A stretch of 64,000 bases of DNA, taken from assembly GCF_003428875.1 (NCBI RefSeq), contig NZ_QQRS01000004.1, forward strand, positions 310,001 through 374,000. The letters run 5' to 3'. Of this stretch, positions 35,511-44,396 are shown one piece after another. The notes below the pieces were generated by a model, which saw nothing but the letters and a program-made list of their open reading frames with translations, made no database searches and had not been told where the DNA came from. The DNA is from Planomicrobium okeanokoites (GTDB lineage Bacteria > Bacillota > Bacilli > Bacillales_A > Planococcaceae). Position numbers and translations under genes: made by a program. Numbering within the stretch: position 1 is the first letter of the stretch; every line of letters starts with the position of its first letter.

Positions 35511-35832
35511 TTCATAACAAATAACGTCCCCTATCATATGAAATCAGCTCACGGCACATCACTATTATTAATATGGATTATTTTAACATCTCTACTTCTT
35601 CAAAGCTCCCTTCTTTCCCCACTCCCACTTTTTCCAAAACCCCATATATTGAAAAAATCTCCGCATCCGCGAAGATTTCCTAAAATAAGGAGTTTTTCGC
35701 GATGCGAAAAACATCCACTATGTTCTTGAATTCGAGGTTTCCCGCTTTTCGGCCGGGCTTAGGCGAAAAGCATCCATCCAAACTCTTGAATTTCCTGCGA
35801 TTACTGAATACGATCGATACCCCCAAAACCAA
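35511..35832. other. Non-coding region between the repeat arrays and flgL
   Basis: No convincing gene. A 63-codon open frame from 35538 has a hydrophobic start but no ribosome binding site and an unlikely composition. A GCGAAGATTTCC...TTTTTCGCGATGCGAAAAA stretch near 35670-35710 could form hairpins. Nothing else seen. Confidence 0.5.
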
Positions 35833-35862
35833 TAAAAGAGCATCGCCACAATGGCAACGCTC
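35833..35862 (-). terminator. Intrinsic terminator after flgL
   Basis: On the minus strand GAGCGTTGCC pairs over ten base pairs (two wobbles) with GGCGATGCTC, then TTTTA. It closes the yvyF-flgM-flgN-flgK-flgL operon. Confidence 0.85.
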
Positions 35863-35875
35863 CTTCGTTCATTTA

Positions 35876-36754
35876 TTATCTCAAAAAGTCCATCAAAGTT
35901 GGCTGAATGATTTTTGCTGATGCAGCAAGACTCGCCTGATACAGGCTTTCTTCGCTTTTCAGCTTCGTGATGGCTTCGGCGATGTCGATGTCTTCGATCT
36001 TCGACAGCATTTGCTTCAACTCGAGCGTGCTGCCGGAGATGCGGTTTTCGACAGCTTCGACGCGATTTTTGCGAGCTCCGACTTCAGCGGATTTTTGCAG
36101 CATCCGGTCGACTCCGGTATCGATTTCATCCAACGAAACTTTTTCGCCGGTACGAAGGTTTTGCGCTGCTTCCGTCAGTTTCGCGAACAGTCCAGCTTCT
36201 CCTTGACCGAATAATTCGCCTGCTTTCACGCCAACTTCGAGCGTCAGGCCGTCCGCAATGGTGAAAGTTTTCAATTTCACATCAGTGAAATCAGCTGTTT
36301 CATGCGAATTTTTGTCTGCGTAAGGCGGATTTTTCGTATCCGTCCCATTGAACAGGTAATTGCCGTTCACTTGGGTGTTGGCGAACTGGCGAAGCTGCTC
36401 CGTCAATTCTTCGACTTCCGTCGCGATGATATTGCGATCTTCATCGTTCAACGTATCGTTATTGCCTTGTACAGACAATTCGCGCACACGCTGCATGACA
36501 TTGACCATGCTGTTGATCGTCTGGTCCGTTTCATCCAGCACCAAATTGGCTTCACTAGTATTGCGCTCGTATTGGCCGTTTGCCGAAATGGCTGACTTCA
36601 ATTGCATCGCTTGGCTCACACCATGCGGATCGTCTGAAGGCTTATGGATCTGCTTGCCTGTCGAAGCGTCGTTATACGCTTTGTTCAGGCGGCTCATGTT
36701 CTGGCTGACATGGTTCATTGAATTCTGATGTAGCATCTGATGTGAAATTCTCAT
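35876..36754 (-). CDS. flgL: Hook-filament junction protein FlgL (HAP3)
   Basis: 292-aa flagellin-like protein (MRISHQMLHQNSMNHVSQNMSRLNKAY start; ELKQMLSKIEDIDIAEAITKLKSEESLYQASLAASAKI end). It joins FlgK to flagellin. Length is normal. It follows flgK after 25 bases. Confidence 0.96.
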   Translation of the reverse strand: MRISHQMLHQNSMNHVSQNMSRLNKAYNDASTGKQIHKPSDDPHGVSQAMQLKSAISANGQYERNTSEANLVLDETDQTINSMVNVMQRVRELSVQGNNDTLNDEDRNIIATEVEELTEQLRQFANTQVNGNYLFNGTDTKNPPYADKNSHETADFTDVKLKTFTIADGLTLEVGVKAGELFGQGEAGLFAKLTEAAQNLRTGEKVSLDEIDTGVDRMLQKSAEVGARKNRVEAVENRISGSTLELKQMLSKIEDIDIAEAITKLKSEESLYQASLAASAKIIQPTLMDFLR

Positions 36755-36779
36755 TTTACTTACCTCCGGTTACCGATTA

Positions 36780-38024
36780 TTAACGTGCAGCCATCCGGTT
36801 AATAATCGTATCAAGCATCTGATCCGTCGTCGATATCAGCCGAGCTGCGGCACTGTATGAATGTTGGAATTTAACAAGATTGGCCATTTCTTCGTCCAAA
36901 GAAACGCCTGTTACAGACTGGCGGCGATTTTCCGTTGCCTGCAAAGTCGCTTCAAAGTTTGCAACTGAACGTGTTGCCGATTGGCTCTCAGCGCCTAACG
37001 TGCTGACCAGCTTCTGGTAATCAGATTTTACGCCTTTAATGTCCGACTCCATCTCTGCTGCCGGTGCACCAAGTGTTGCGCCGAAGTCGACTGCCATTGC
37101 GGCAATGCTTGTGGTATTACTGAACAGCGGCGTACCGCCTTCTGTTTTATTGTTGGCTGCTGCAAATGTTGTTGCCACTGACATCAATGCACTGTGGTTT
37201 GATTCAACTTTACTTTCAGCTGCAATCAAACCGGCGATCTTCCCGCCTGTCACTTCAGTAGCACCATCAATTTCGCTTACTGTTGTGCCAGTAACGAGGG
37301 CAAGCGGTGCGTCGTCTTTTTGAACCAGGCTGATGTTATAAGCCCCGTTCGACTGCGCATCGACTTTGATCGGTGCAAGCGCCGCTAACTTTTCGACAAG
37401 TACATCGCGCTGGTCTTTCAAATCATTTGCTTGGTTGCCTCCGCGGACAATCGATTCGTTCAATGAAGCGATTTGCTTCAGATAATCGTTCGCTTCGGAA
37501 ATGGCTGCTGTCTTTTGCTCACTTAAGTCGATTTTCATGTTAGCCATCGAGCTGTCCATTGCTTGAGCCGCTTCGACAAACGCTTGCGCGCGTTCTTTGA
37601 CGACTGCCTGGGCGGACACGCTGTCCGGGTTGTTCGAAAGATCCTGCCATGCGTTCCACAACTGGTCCATAGCTGCGTTCAAACCGGAATCGCTCGGTTC
37701 ATTGATGATCGATTCCAAGCGGTCGAATGCTGCCTGTTTGGTCTGTGCATCTGCAAGTGTCTCTGATTGGTCACGGTATTGATTGTCCAGGAAACGGTCC
37801 CGCACACGCGTGATCGAGTCGATGGAAACGCCTGAACCGAGCTGGCCAGGGTTCGTGCTGTTCGTCCAGACATCCAGTGAAGGAGTCGTGCTCTGGTTCA
37901 CCTGCTGGCGCGAATAGCCTTTCGTATTGGCGTTGGCAATATTATGGCCGGTCGTTGAAATGCTTGCCTGCCCGACGCTCAAGGCGCGTTTTCCAGTCTC
38001 TAATCCGTGAAATGTTGAAACCAT
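36780..38024 (-). CDS. flgK: Hook-filament junction protein FlgK (HAP1), short
   Basis: 414-aa FlgK. N-terminal STFHGLETGKRALSVGQASISTTGHNIANANTKGYSRQ and C-terminal GVSLDEEMANLVKFQHSYSAAARLISTTDQMLDTIINRM are typical. B. subtilis FlgK is about 500 residues, so the exposed middle domain is about 90 residues shorter. It sits between flgN (its chaperone) and flgL. Confidence 0.95.
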   Translation of the reverse strand: MVSTFHGLETGKRALSVGQASISTTGHNIANANTKGYSRQQVNQSTTPSLDVWTNSTNPGQLGSGVSIDSITRVRDRFLDNQYRDQSETLADAQTKQAAFDRLESIINEPSDSGLNAAMDQLWNAWQDLSNNPDSVSAQAVVKERAQAFVEAAQAMDSSMANMKIDLSEQKTAAISEANDYLKQIASLNESIVRGGNQANDLKDQRDVLVEKLAALAPIKVDAQSNGAYNISLVQKDDAPLALVTGTTVSEIDGATEVTGGKIAGLIAAESKVESNHSALMSVATTFAAANNKTEGGTPLFSNTTSIAAMAVDFGATLGAPAAEMESDIKGVKSDYQKLVSTLGAESQSATRSVANFEATLQATENRRQSVTGVSLDEEMANLVKFQHSYSAAARLISTTDQMLDTIINRMAAR

Positions 38025-38048
38025 GTGTTTCCCTTCCTTCTGCTCCGC

Positions 38049-38537
38049 TCAGGCTTTCGTATCGAAAAAGCCGCGGTTGCCTGTTTGTGATTTTTGGCCG
38101 GCTTGGCCCATCGGTGATTGGTAGTTGAATTGCTGCTGCTGTGATTTGGTGATCTGGTCGATCATATGTTGTACAAAGCTCATGGAATCTTTCAGCAGGC
38201 GGTCATTGATCTTATTTTTCGCCTGCAATTCCGCGGTAAGCTCCTGTAATGTTTTCAATTGGGATTCAATCTTTTGTCTTGCCTGTCCACCAGGAACTTG
38301 GTCCAGAAATGACTGGAAACCTGCTGCTGCAGAATCCTGCGCAACGCTTTCCATTACTGCCATCCGTCCTTGTTCCGCTTGTTCGAGCTGTTTGACCAGC
38401 TTCTTCTCTTCTTTCGTTACACCATTCAAACTGTCCACATTGCGCTCGATCAATGCCGCTTTCTTGTTGTCAGCACAATTGATAAGCTGCTGTTGGACGT
38501 CTATTAATTGTTCCAGTGCCGTGACCATTGCATCCAA
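38049..38537 (-). CDS. flgN: Flagellar export chaperone FlgN
   Basis: 162-aa helical protein with FlgN-family features (LEQLIDVQQQLINCADNKKAALIERNVDSL and a C-terminal amphipathic helix). FlgN delivers FlgK and FlgL to the export gate. The position between flgM and flgK matches B. subtilis (YvyG). The Gln/Asn-rich C-terminus is variable. Confidence 0.92.
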   Translation of the reverse strand: MDAMVTALEQLIDVQQQLINCADNKKAALIERNVDSLNGVTKEEKKLVKQLEQAEQGRMAVMESVAQDSAAAGFQSFLDQVPGGQARQKIESQLKTLQELTAELQAKNKINDRLLKDSMSFVQHMIDQITKSQQQQFNYQSPMGQAGQKSQTGNRGFFDTKA

Positions 38538-38567
38538 TATCCGACACCCTCCTTTTAACTGACCGTT

Positions 38568-38834
38568 TTATTTTCCGTACCAGAAATCAAACATCTTTTC
38601 TGCCACTTTTTCACTGTTCACCTGGTAGTCACCAGACTGGACCTGGGCTTTCAGCGCCTGAATCTTTTCATGGCGGTCAAATTCCGCTTTGCTTTCGAAC
38701 ATCTGCTTAGCCTCATTTGAAATCTGCAGCTGATCCTCTTTTTGCAATGGCTTCGCTTTATCCACCTTCGAAACCTGCATTTGCTTTTGGTAAGATTGAA
38801 TAAAGGAAGAACCGTTTGTTTTATCGATATTCAT
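38568..38834 (-). CDS. flgM: Anti-sigma-D factor FlgM
   Basis: 88 aa. The C-terminal half (LQISNEAKQMFESKAEFDRHEKIQALKAQVQSGDYQVNSEKVAEKMF) is the sigma-28-binding helical region. The ATG at 38834 (MNIDKTNGSS) is chosen because of the AAGGA upstream; a longer frame to 38879 overlaps yvyF. FlgM is exported after hook completion and releases SigD. Confidence 0.95.
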   Translation of the reverse strand: MNIDKTNGSSFIQSYQKQMQVSKVDKAKPLQKEDQLQISNEAKQMFESKAEFDRHEKIQALKAQVQSGDYQVNSEKVAEKMFDFWYGK

Positions 38835-38860
38835 TCCTTCACCGCCCCGTCTTTTATATT

Positions 38861-39286
38861 TTAATTTCTTAGTTTCCAATATCTTGCCGTTTGAGCATGC
38901 TCTTTCGGCTTGTTCGCTTCTTCCAGGAATTTCTCCGCTTTCAAGGTCTTATTGACCTCAGCAGTGAACTCTTCGAAACAGCTGTTGCACAGCATCTGCC
39001 TCTTGATAAGAGTACCACAATGCGCACATCCGTAACCCAGATTCGGGTAATCCTCGACGTAGATCCGGCCGTCGCGGATGAAATCCGCAATCCGTTTTTC
39101 CGCTACGCCTGTAAACGCGCTGATTTCTTCAATGGAAGCAAACCGGTTTTCCTCCACTTTCAGGAAATCGGTGATGATCTTGAACTCCTGCTCCATTTCC
39201 TTGTAGCAATCCAAACAATAATCCGTATGATCCTTCAAAAATAACTTACCGCAAATCGTGCAGTTAGCTAATCGATCTGACTGCAT
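38861..39286 (-). CDS. yvyF: YvyF family flagellar operon protein (zinc-finger-like)
   Basis: 141-aa protein with two CxxC pairs at the N-terminus (CTICGK, CLDC) and two near residue 90-110 (CAHCG, CNSC), consistent with metal-binding knuckles, around a helical segment IEEISAFTGVAEKRIADFIRDGRI resembling a MerR/HTH-like fold. First gene of the flgM operon, as in B. subtilis. The ATG at 39286 follows GGGTGA; a GTG at 39295 is possible. Function unclear. Confidence 0.88.
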   Translation of the reverse strand: MQSDRLANCTICGKLFLKDHTDYCLDCYKEMEQEFKIITDFLKVEENRFASIEEISAFTGVAEKRIADFIRDGRIYVEDYPNLGYGCAHCGTLIKRQMLCNSCFEEFTAEVNKTLKAEKFLEEANKPKEHAQTARYWKLRN

Positions 39287-39315
39287 AATAATCACCCAGT
39301 TCCTTTATAAAATAA

Positions 39316-39342
39316 ATATCGGCATATTTCGCGGTTTGTTTA
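39316..39342 (-). promoter_or_regulatory. Sigma-D promoter of the yvyF-flgM-flgN-flgK-flgL operon
   Basis: On the minus strand TAAA (39342-39339), a 15-base spacer and GCCGATAT (39323-39316): an exact match to the sigma-28 consensus, 30 bases before the yvyF start. Confidence 0.93.
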
Positions 39343-39366
39343 GCTTTTTTTCAAATTGCTTTTCAA

Positions 39367-39795
39367 TTACTGCACTTTAAATTCAGTAACCAGTACGCGG
39401 TCCACTTTTCCAGTCTGGATAATGTCCGCCAATTTCCCTTTCAATTGCTCTTCCAGTTCAGCAATGCCTTCCTGTCCGACCAATTCCTCTTTCGTAAATC
39501 CGGCCACTGTCGAAATGATGGCTGCCCGTACTTCCGGCGTCCGCTTTTCAGCCTCTTCCTTCGCCTTTTCGCTGTCCAATAAAATATTGAATTGGACGAT
39601 GCCGAAATTCGGCGACGCCAAATTTGTTGTAATTATATCTGTATCAATGCTCATTGCTGCGAGTTCTTCCGCAGATGGCTGCTTCTCTTTTTCCGAAGAG
39701 CCTTCCGCATCTTTTCCTAAGAAAAAGAACGCACCGGCTCCTGCTGCACCCAATACAAGCAATGAAACTAGCAAGACTTTCATCATTTTCCCCAT
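39367..39795 (-). CDS. fliL: Flagellar stator-associated protein FliL
   Basis: 142 aa: one N-terminal membrane helix (LLVSLLVLGAAGAGAFFFLG), an acidic linker and the FliL domain (NLASPNFGIVQFNILLDSEKAKEEAEKRTPEVRAAIIS). FliL forms rings around stator units and increases torque. In B. subtilis fliL lies between flgE/swrD and fliM; here it is downstream of motB. Confidence 0.93.
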   Translation of the reverse strand: MGKMMKVLLVSLLVLGAAGAGAFFFLGKDAEGSSEKEKQPSAEELAAMSIDTDIITTNLASPNFGIVQFNILLDSEKAKEEAEKRTPEVRAAIISTVAGFTKEELVGQEGIAELEEQLKGKLADIIQTGKVDRVLVTEFKVQ

Positions 39796-39814
39796 AACGC
39801 ACCTCTATTTGCTA

Positions 39815-40654
39815 TTAGTCTGTTTCTTCATGTGTATACAATGAAATCAACACTTCGACCCGGCGATTCTCTGCACGGCCTTCCGCAGTCTCATTGCTGG
39901 CGATCGGCTGATGCTCTGCAAAGCCGGTTGCGCTGAATTTCGTTGGATCCAATTCGTTGTTTTCCAGTAGAATCTTCATGAAGTTGATGGCACGTGCCGA
40001 GCTTAATTCCCAGTTGGACGGGAATCTGTCGGAAGTCGACGGAATGTTATCCGTATGCCCTTCGATGAAAATGCTGCGCGGTGGATCCGTCACCAGCAGC
40101 TTGCCGATTTCTTCTGCGACAGTCCGTGAACTTTCTGAAATATCCGCGCTTCCTGAACGGTAGAGCACGCCGTCTTTAATTTTCAGCACCAAGCCTTTGG
40201 AAGTCAGTTCCGCTTCCAATTTATCTTCCATATTGCGCTCTGCGATGTAAGCTTTCACTTTATCCTGTATCGCCGCAAGTTCTTTATAATCTTCCGCAAG
40301 AGCCAATTGCTCGATCTCTTCGGCAGTCATTTCAATCTTATTATCAATTTCCTCTTCCACTTCCGGCGGCGTTGTCGCTTCCCCTTCAGTCGGATCGACA
40401 TCATTCGGTTCCGCCAGCTTCGACGTTTCTTCAAATGTTTCGACCGCTGACTGCTGATCCAAAATACCGGTGCCGCCTTGCAGCTCCCGGTTAAATGAAT
40501 CGGAAATCTCCTGGAATTTCTGCGAGTTCACTTCACTTGCCGCGAACAGCACGATGAATAAAGCAAGCAGCAAGGTAAGTACGTCTGCATATGGAATCAG
40601 CCAGGATTCGTCTACGTGATCTTCATGTTTTTTCTTACGCTTCAACGCCGACAC
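39815..40654 (-). CDS. motB: Flagellar stator protein MotB
   Basis: 279 aa. A single membrane helix carries the ion-binding Asp (YADVLTLLLALFIVLFAASE), followed by a plug/linker and an OmpA-like peptidoglycan-binding domain (IFIEGHTDNIPS; NWELSSARAINFMKILLE; AENRRVEVLI). Overlaps motA by 20 bases. Ion specificity (H+ or Na+) cannot be decided from sequence alone. Confidence 0.96.
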   Translation of the reverse strand: MSALKRKKKHEDHVDESWLIPYADVLTLLLALFIVLFAASEVNSQKFQEISDSFNRELQGGTGILDQQSAVETFEETSKLAEPNDVDPTEGEATTPPEVEEEIDNKIEMTAEEIEQLALAEDYKELAAIQDKVKAYIAERNMEDKLEAELTSKGLVLKIKDGVLYRSGSADISESSRTVAEEIGKLLVTDPPRSIFIEGHTDNIPSTSDRFPSNWELSSARAINFMKILLENNELDPTKFSATGFAEHQPIASNETAEGRAENRRVEVLISLYTHEETD

Positions 40655-41432
40655 CTTCTTTTACTTCCTCTTCAAGAACTCGGTCCTTGAGCGGCAGGTA
40701 AGTCAATAGTTTTTCTTCCACTGTACGGACCGGCAAGCCTTCGTGAACCGCCAGCAAGCCTTCCAGCATGATGCGCTTGGTCCGTGCTTCGTGCTCGGAT
40801 TTCCGCTTTAATTTATTGGCGAATGGATGCCATAGGACGTATCCTGAGAAAATCCCGAACAGCGTCGCGATGAACGCGGCGGAAATCGATTTCCCGAGAA
40901 GTGCGATATCATCGAGGTGGCCAAGTGCTGCGACCAGTCCGATAACCGCTCCTAACACCCCTAGTGTCGGGGCGTATGTACCGGCTTGCGTGAAGATTTT
41001 TGCGCCAAGTTCGTGACGCTCTTCCATTGCCGCAATATCTTCTTCCATCATTTCGCGGATTTGCTCCTGCGGCTGGCCGTCAACGACCATTTTCAAGCCG
41101 CGCTGCAAAAATGGATCTTCCACATCTTCTGCTTTTTCTTCCAAAGCCAATAGCCCTTCGCGGCGTGCAAGCATCGCCCACTGTGAGAACATCGGCACCA
41201 TTTCTTTGATTGACAGTGTTTTATTTTCCGAGAACAGGACTTTGAATAAGCTCGGAATCTTTTTAACTTCTTCCATCGGGAACGCGACCATGATACACGC
41301 GATCGTTCCGGCAAAAATGATGACGAGTGCTGCCGGGTTATATAAAGCAATCGGGTTGGAGCCTTTCAGGACCATGCCTCCAACCAATACGACTACGCCA
41401 AGTATTACGCCAATCCATGATGTTTTATCCAC
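40635..41432 (-). CDS. motA: Flagellar stator protein MotA
   Basis: 265-aa MotA/TolQ/ExbB family protein with four membrane helices and a cytoplasmic loop. Family segments are QAGTYAPTLGVLGAVIGLVAALGHLDD and GKSISAAFIATLFGIFSGYVLWHPFANKLK. Forms the MotA5B2 stator. Upstream lies repeat copy 3 rather than an obvious promoter. Confidence 0.96.
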   Translation of the reverse strand: MDKTSWIGVILGVVVLVGGMVLKGSNPIALYNPAALVIIFAGTIACIMVAFPMEEVKKIPSLFKVLFSENKTLSIKEMVPMFSQWAMLARREGLLALEEKAEDVEDPFLQRGLKMVVDGQPQEQIREMMEEDIAAMEERHELGAKIFTQAGTYAPTLGVLGAVIGLVAALGHLDDIALLGKSISAAFIATLFGIFSGYVLWHPFANKLKRKSEHEARTKRIMLEGLLAVHEGLPVRTVEEKLLTYLPLKDRVLEEEVKEGVGVEA

Positions 41433-41491
41433 ATCTGTAACCTCATTTCACTGCTTTGTCTCTGTCTGTGGGTGTTAATTTATGAGTTGAT

Positions 41492-41652
41492 GATATTCCG
41501 CAAAACAGCTGCGCTTGCCTTGGGGCTTGCGCTGAGCTAACTCGGTCTCGTTCCACTTCGCCCGAGTAGATCTCAGCACTTCGTCGAAACAGAGTTGGAA
41601 AGCCAACTCCGTTTCTGCTCCCTTGGGCGTCTTCGCTGTTTTGCTCCATATC
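41492..41652 (-). repeat. Dispersed palindromic repeat, family A, copy 3 (161 bp) with internal palindrome
   Basis: Same ends as copy 2 (GATATTCCGCAAAACAGC ... TCCATATC) but about 30 bp longer. The extra segment, near 41582-41613, is itself a near-perfect palindrome around GAGTTGG-AAAG-CCAACTC with GAAAC/GTTTC flanks. It lies between fliS and motA. Confidence 0.9.
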
Positions 41653-41705
41653 ATTTATAAATATATAGCTTCACTTTTTATCTTTTGTAGTAAAGAACGA
41701 GAAAA

Positions 41706-42083
41706 TTACTTCCCCTTCACCAATGCCATTGCTTCTTTCCATGTGTCGCGCAGTTCTTTGACTTGGCCTTCTGCTTCTTCGAGGATGGCCATGTCGTTTT
41801 TCATGTTCGCTTCTATAAGACGGAAGTTAATGTATTCGTATAATTGAGCCAGGCCTTCTGAAATTGCGATATCACGGTCAAGTGTGATTTGGAATTCCTG
41901 GATGATTGCCTGTGCTTTGAGTAAATTGGTGTTTTTTTCTTCAATTTTGCCTTCTTCCATCGCGCGTTTTGCCAGCTTGATGAACTTCAGGCAACCGTTG
42001 TAAAGCATTAGAGTCAGTTCCTGCGGTGATGCAGTTATGACTGAGTTTTGTTGGTATGTCTGATACGGGTTATTGATTGCCAA
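41706..42083 (-). CDS. fliS: Flagellin export chaperone FliS
   Basis: 125-aa helical protein with the FliS signature at the N-terminus (NPYQTYQQNSVITASPQELTLMLYNGCLKFI) and YEYINFRLIEANMKND. It prevents premature flagellin polymerisation and, in Bacillus, antagonises FliW. Part of the flaG-fliD-fliT-fliS operon. Confidence 0.96.
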   Translation of the reverse strand: MAINNPYQTYQQNSVITASPQELTLMLYNGCLKFIKLAKRAMEEGKIEEKNTNLLKAQAIIQEFQITLDRDIAISEGLAQLYEYINFRLIEANMKNDMAILEEAEGQVKELRDTWKEAMALVKGK

Positions 42084-42101
42084 TTGGAGAACCTCCTTGT
42101 A

Positions 42102-42491
42102 TTACTTCCGTTGGTCGATGAATGAGCCTTCGGTAGATTTTGTCTGGTACGCACCGACATATTTTTTTGATGCCTGGCTTGTCTGGTTCAGCCGGTTCAT
42201 CTGGGTTGTGAATGATTGATGCAGTTTATTCAATAGAGGCTGCATTTCATCTTCGTAACCTTTCAGCTGGCTGATGACTTTTTTATCTTCCGAGGTCCAT
42301 TCGAATTCAACGGCTTTTGTATATTCACTTAGCTGATCGATGACTGCCTGGCGTCTTTCAAACAACGCCTGCATTGATTCGATTTGCCCAGCTTCATTAT
42401 TATCCATTTTTGTATGGACCGTTTTTGCCTGTGCATTCAATTTTTCTGTAAGCTCGAGAAATTCAGCCAGTCTAAGTTGATACGCGTCCAT
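42102..42491 (-). CDS. fliT: FliT-like flagellar chaperone
   Basis: 129-aa helical protein beginning MDAYQLRLAEFLELTEKL. The ATG shares one base with the fliD stop (TAATG), so the start at 42491 is preferred to 42524 inside fliD. By position (fliD-fliT-fliS) it is the FliT-type chaperone for FliD; sequence similarity in this family is weak. Confidence 0.82.
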   Translation of the reverse strand: MDAYQLRLAEFLELTEKLNAQAKTVHTKMDNNEAGQIESMQALFERRQAVIDQLSEYTKAVEFEWTSEDKKVISQLKGYEDEMQPLLNKLHQSFTTQMNRLNQTSQASKKYVGAYQTKSTEGSFIDQRK

Positions 42492-43963
42492 TACATGCCA
42501 CCGAACATATTTTGCTGCATCCACATGCTTTGACTATTCATCTGGTTCATCGCTTTTTCCATTGCAGTAAATTGTTTCCAGTAACGGCCTTCAATACGAC
42601 TCAATTTATCTTGCCAATTGCTGATATCGCTTTCCATCCTTTTTATACTCTTAGACAAAGTACTGTTATCGATAAAGCTTCCAGGATTCCCGGCTCTTGT
42701 ACTCAAGGATTTAACAGCATCATTCAATCCTTGATAAACCCGTTCAGCAATGCCCAGGTCTCCCGTTTTCTTGGTGAATAAGTTCATCACTTCATCTGGT
42801 TTATCCGCTAAAGCTTTTTGGAGTTTGGCATCATCAATGAAAAGCTTGCCGCCGTTTGTATAGGACCCCGTTGTAATTCCAATTTCTGAAAGAGTGCTTA
42901 TATTTCCAAGAAGCCCCAAGTCATCAACTGCCCCAGTTAAATTTCTTCTTAATTCTTGTAAGGCAGTTTGAAGTGTTGGGTCATTTCTCAATAAGCCGCT
43001 GCGCGACTTTTCTTCCCAAAGCTCAATTTCGTTTTCAGTCATTGCTTTTTTCTGGTCATCTGTTAGCGGCTGGAAATCGGGATAACGTTTTTCTATTAGT
43101 TTCGCCTCAATATCAGCAATTGTTTTGTTATAATTCTCCACAAAACTTTTAATCGATTCCAATGGTTTTGCAGTATCTGAATTCACAGTGATTGTAGACG
43201 TTCCCACTTGATTCAGGTTTAAGGTTAAACCGTTAACAGTGGTCTGGTTTGATTTCAAACCGGTAATTGGAATGCCGTCGAAGTTGACGGAGCCATCTTG
43301 TCCGTTGGTCGTCATCGCTGTTGTTGTTCCACCGTTATTCACGATCTTGTCTGCAAGGGCTGCATCACTGAATGACATCGAAAAGTTTTGATCGACGCCC
43401 ATTCCTTTAGACGCTATAAAGAATCTTGACGTTGTATTGTCAAAACTTGCACGAAGTGCCGGAACTGACGCAGTCGTTGAATCTTGGATCGCTTTGGCTA
43501 CATCCGAGAAAGTCATTGTTGCTGTTACGTCAACCGTCGCTGTTGCACCGCCAGAGCCCGTCACAGTGATGGTTCCAGCTGTGCCAATTTGGTCTCCTGA
43601 TTGTGCTTTAACTCCAGGACTGTTTTCAATTCCAGCTGAAGAATTCACTTTTGCAGCACTAGCAATGCTTACAACTTCCGCAGTGTATGTCCCTGTCATA
43701 GCACTCGCTGTTGTAGAAACACCTAAACTTGCTGCATTCGATGAAGTTGCACTGTATGCGTTGAATGCGGAAGAAAATCTAAGGCTGCTTGTGCTCGTAC
43801 GCAAGTTTGACAATGATAAGTTGAACTCACGGTATGATTCCTGTTGCCATTCCGTCCACATTTTTTTCTGTGTCAACCTGTCTAATGGCATCTTTTCAGC
43901 AGCCATTAAATCTTTCACTATTTGATCTATATCCATTCCAGTTGCCAATCCACTAATCCGCAA
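42491..43963 (-). CDS. fliD: Filament cap protein FliD (HAP2)
   Basis: 490-aa FliD: N-terminal ISGLATGMDIDQIVKDLMAAEKMPLDRL, hook-associated insert region, and C-terminal coiled coil (SLSTRAGNPGSFIDNSTLSKSIKRMESDISNWQDKLSRIEGRYWKQF). It caps the filament and helps flagellin fold. Middle domains are Thr/Ser/Gly-rich as in Bacillus homologues. Confidence 0.95.
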   Translation of the reverse strand: MRISGLATGMDIDQIVKDLMAAEKMPLDRLTQKKMWTEWQQESYREFNLSLSNLRTSTSSLRFSSAFNAYSATSSNAASLGVSTTASAMTGTYTAEVVSIASAAKVNSSAGIENSPGVKAQSGDQIGTAGTITVTGSGGATATVDVTATMTFSDVAKAIQDSTTASVPALRASFDNTTSRFFIASKGMGVDQNFSMSFSDAALADKIVNNGGTTTAMTTNGQDGSVNFDGIPITGLKSNQTTVNGLTLNLNQVGTSTITVNSDTAKPLESIKSFVENYNKTIADIEAKLIEKRYPDFQPLTDDQKKAMTENEIELWEEKSRSGLLRNDPTLQTALQELRRNLTGAVDDLGLLGNISTLSEIGITTGSYTNGGKLFIDDAKLQKALADKPDEVMNLFTKKTGDLGIAERVYQGLNDAVKSLSTRAGNPGSFIDNSTLSKSIKRMESDISNWQDKLSRIEGRYWKQFTAMEKAMNQMNSQSMWMQQNMFGGM

Positions 43964-43992
43964 TCTCCTTCACTCCATCCATGACTTTTCTT

Positions 43993-44337
43993 TTAAAATT
44001 TTTCGTCCACAATTATTCCCATCAATTCCGCCATCGAAGCATATATATCCAGAAACTTCTTATTAGGAATCTCTTTAAGCACTTCATCTGTATTCGAGTC
44101 GATAATTTGAACATAATATTCATTTAATTTTTCATGCAGTTGAAATTTCACAGCGGTCTTTGTTGGTTCGAGAAATTCGTTTATTCCTTCCACCTTACTC
44201 TTAACCATCTCTTTCGTTATCTCTTCCTTTTCAATCGGCCATTCTGATTTAAACTTATGTTCCGCTTTGCTGACGTCCATCTTGGGACTCTCAATTTTAT
44301 TAGGAAATGTGATAACCGGCGTATTTTTAACTTCCAT
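43993..44337 (-). CDS. flaG: FlaG family protein
   Basis: 114 aa. The C-terminal half has the FlaG signature (LNEYYVQIIDSNTDEVLKEIPNKKFLDIYASMAELMGIIVDE); the N-terminal half is charged and variable. FlaG affects filament length in some bacteria. First gene of the fliD operon, with a sigma-D promoter upstream. Confidence 0.92.
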   Translation of the reverse strand: MEVKNTPVITFPNKIESPKMDVSKAEHKFKSEWPIEKEEITKEMVKSKVEGINEFLEPTKTAVKFQLHEKLNEYYVQIIDSNTDEVLKEIPNKKFLDIYASMAELMGIIVDEKF

Positions 44338-44396
44338 TGCTGTCTATCCCCTTGTCTTTTCGATATCAAGAACATAAATGCTTTTGCTATTCTTAT

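Noticed and set aside
35538-35729. Small hydrophobic protein of 63 codons
   Set aside because: No Shine-Dalgarno, odd Ser/Pro/His/Arg composition and no neighbour logic.
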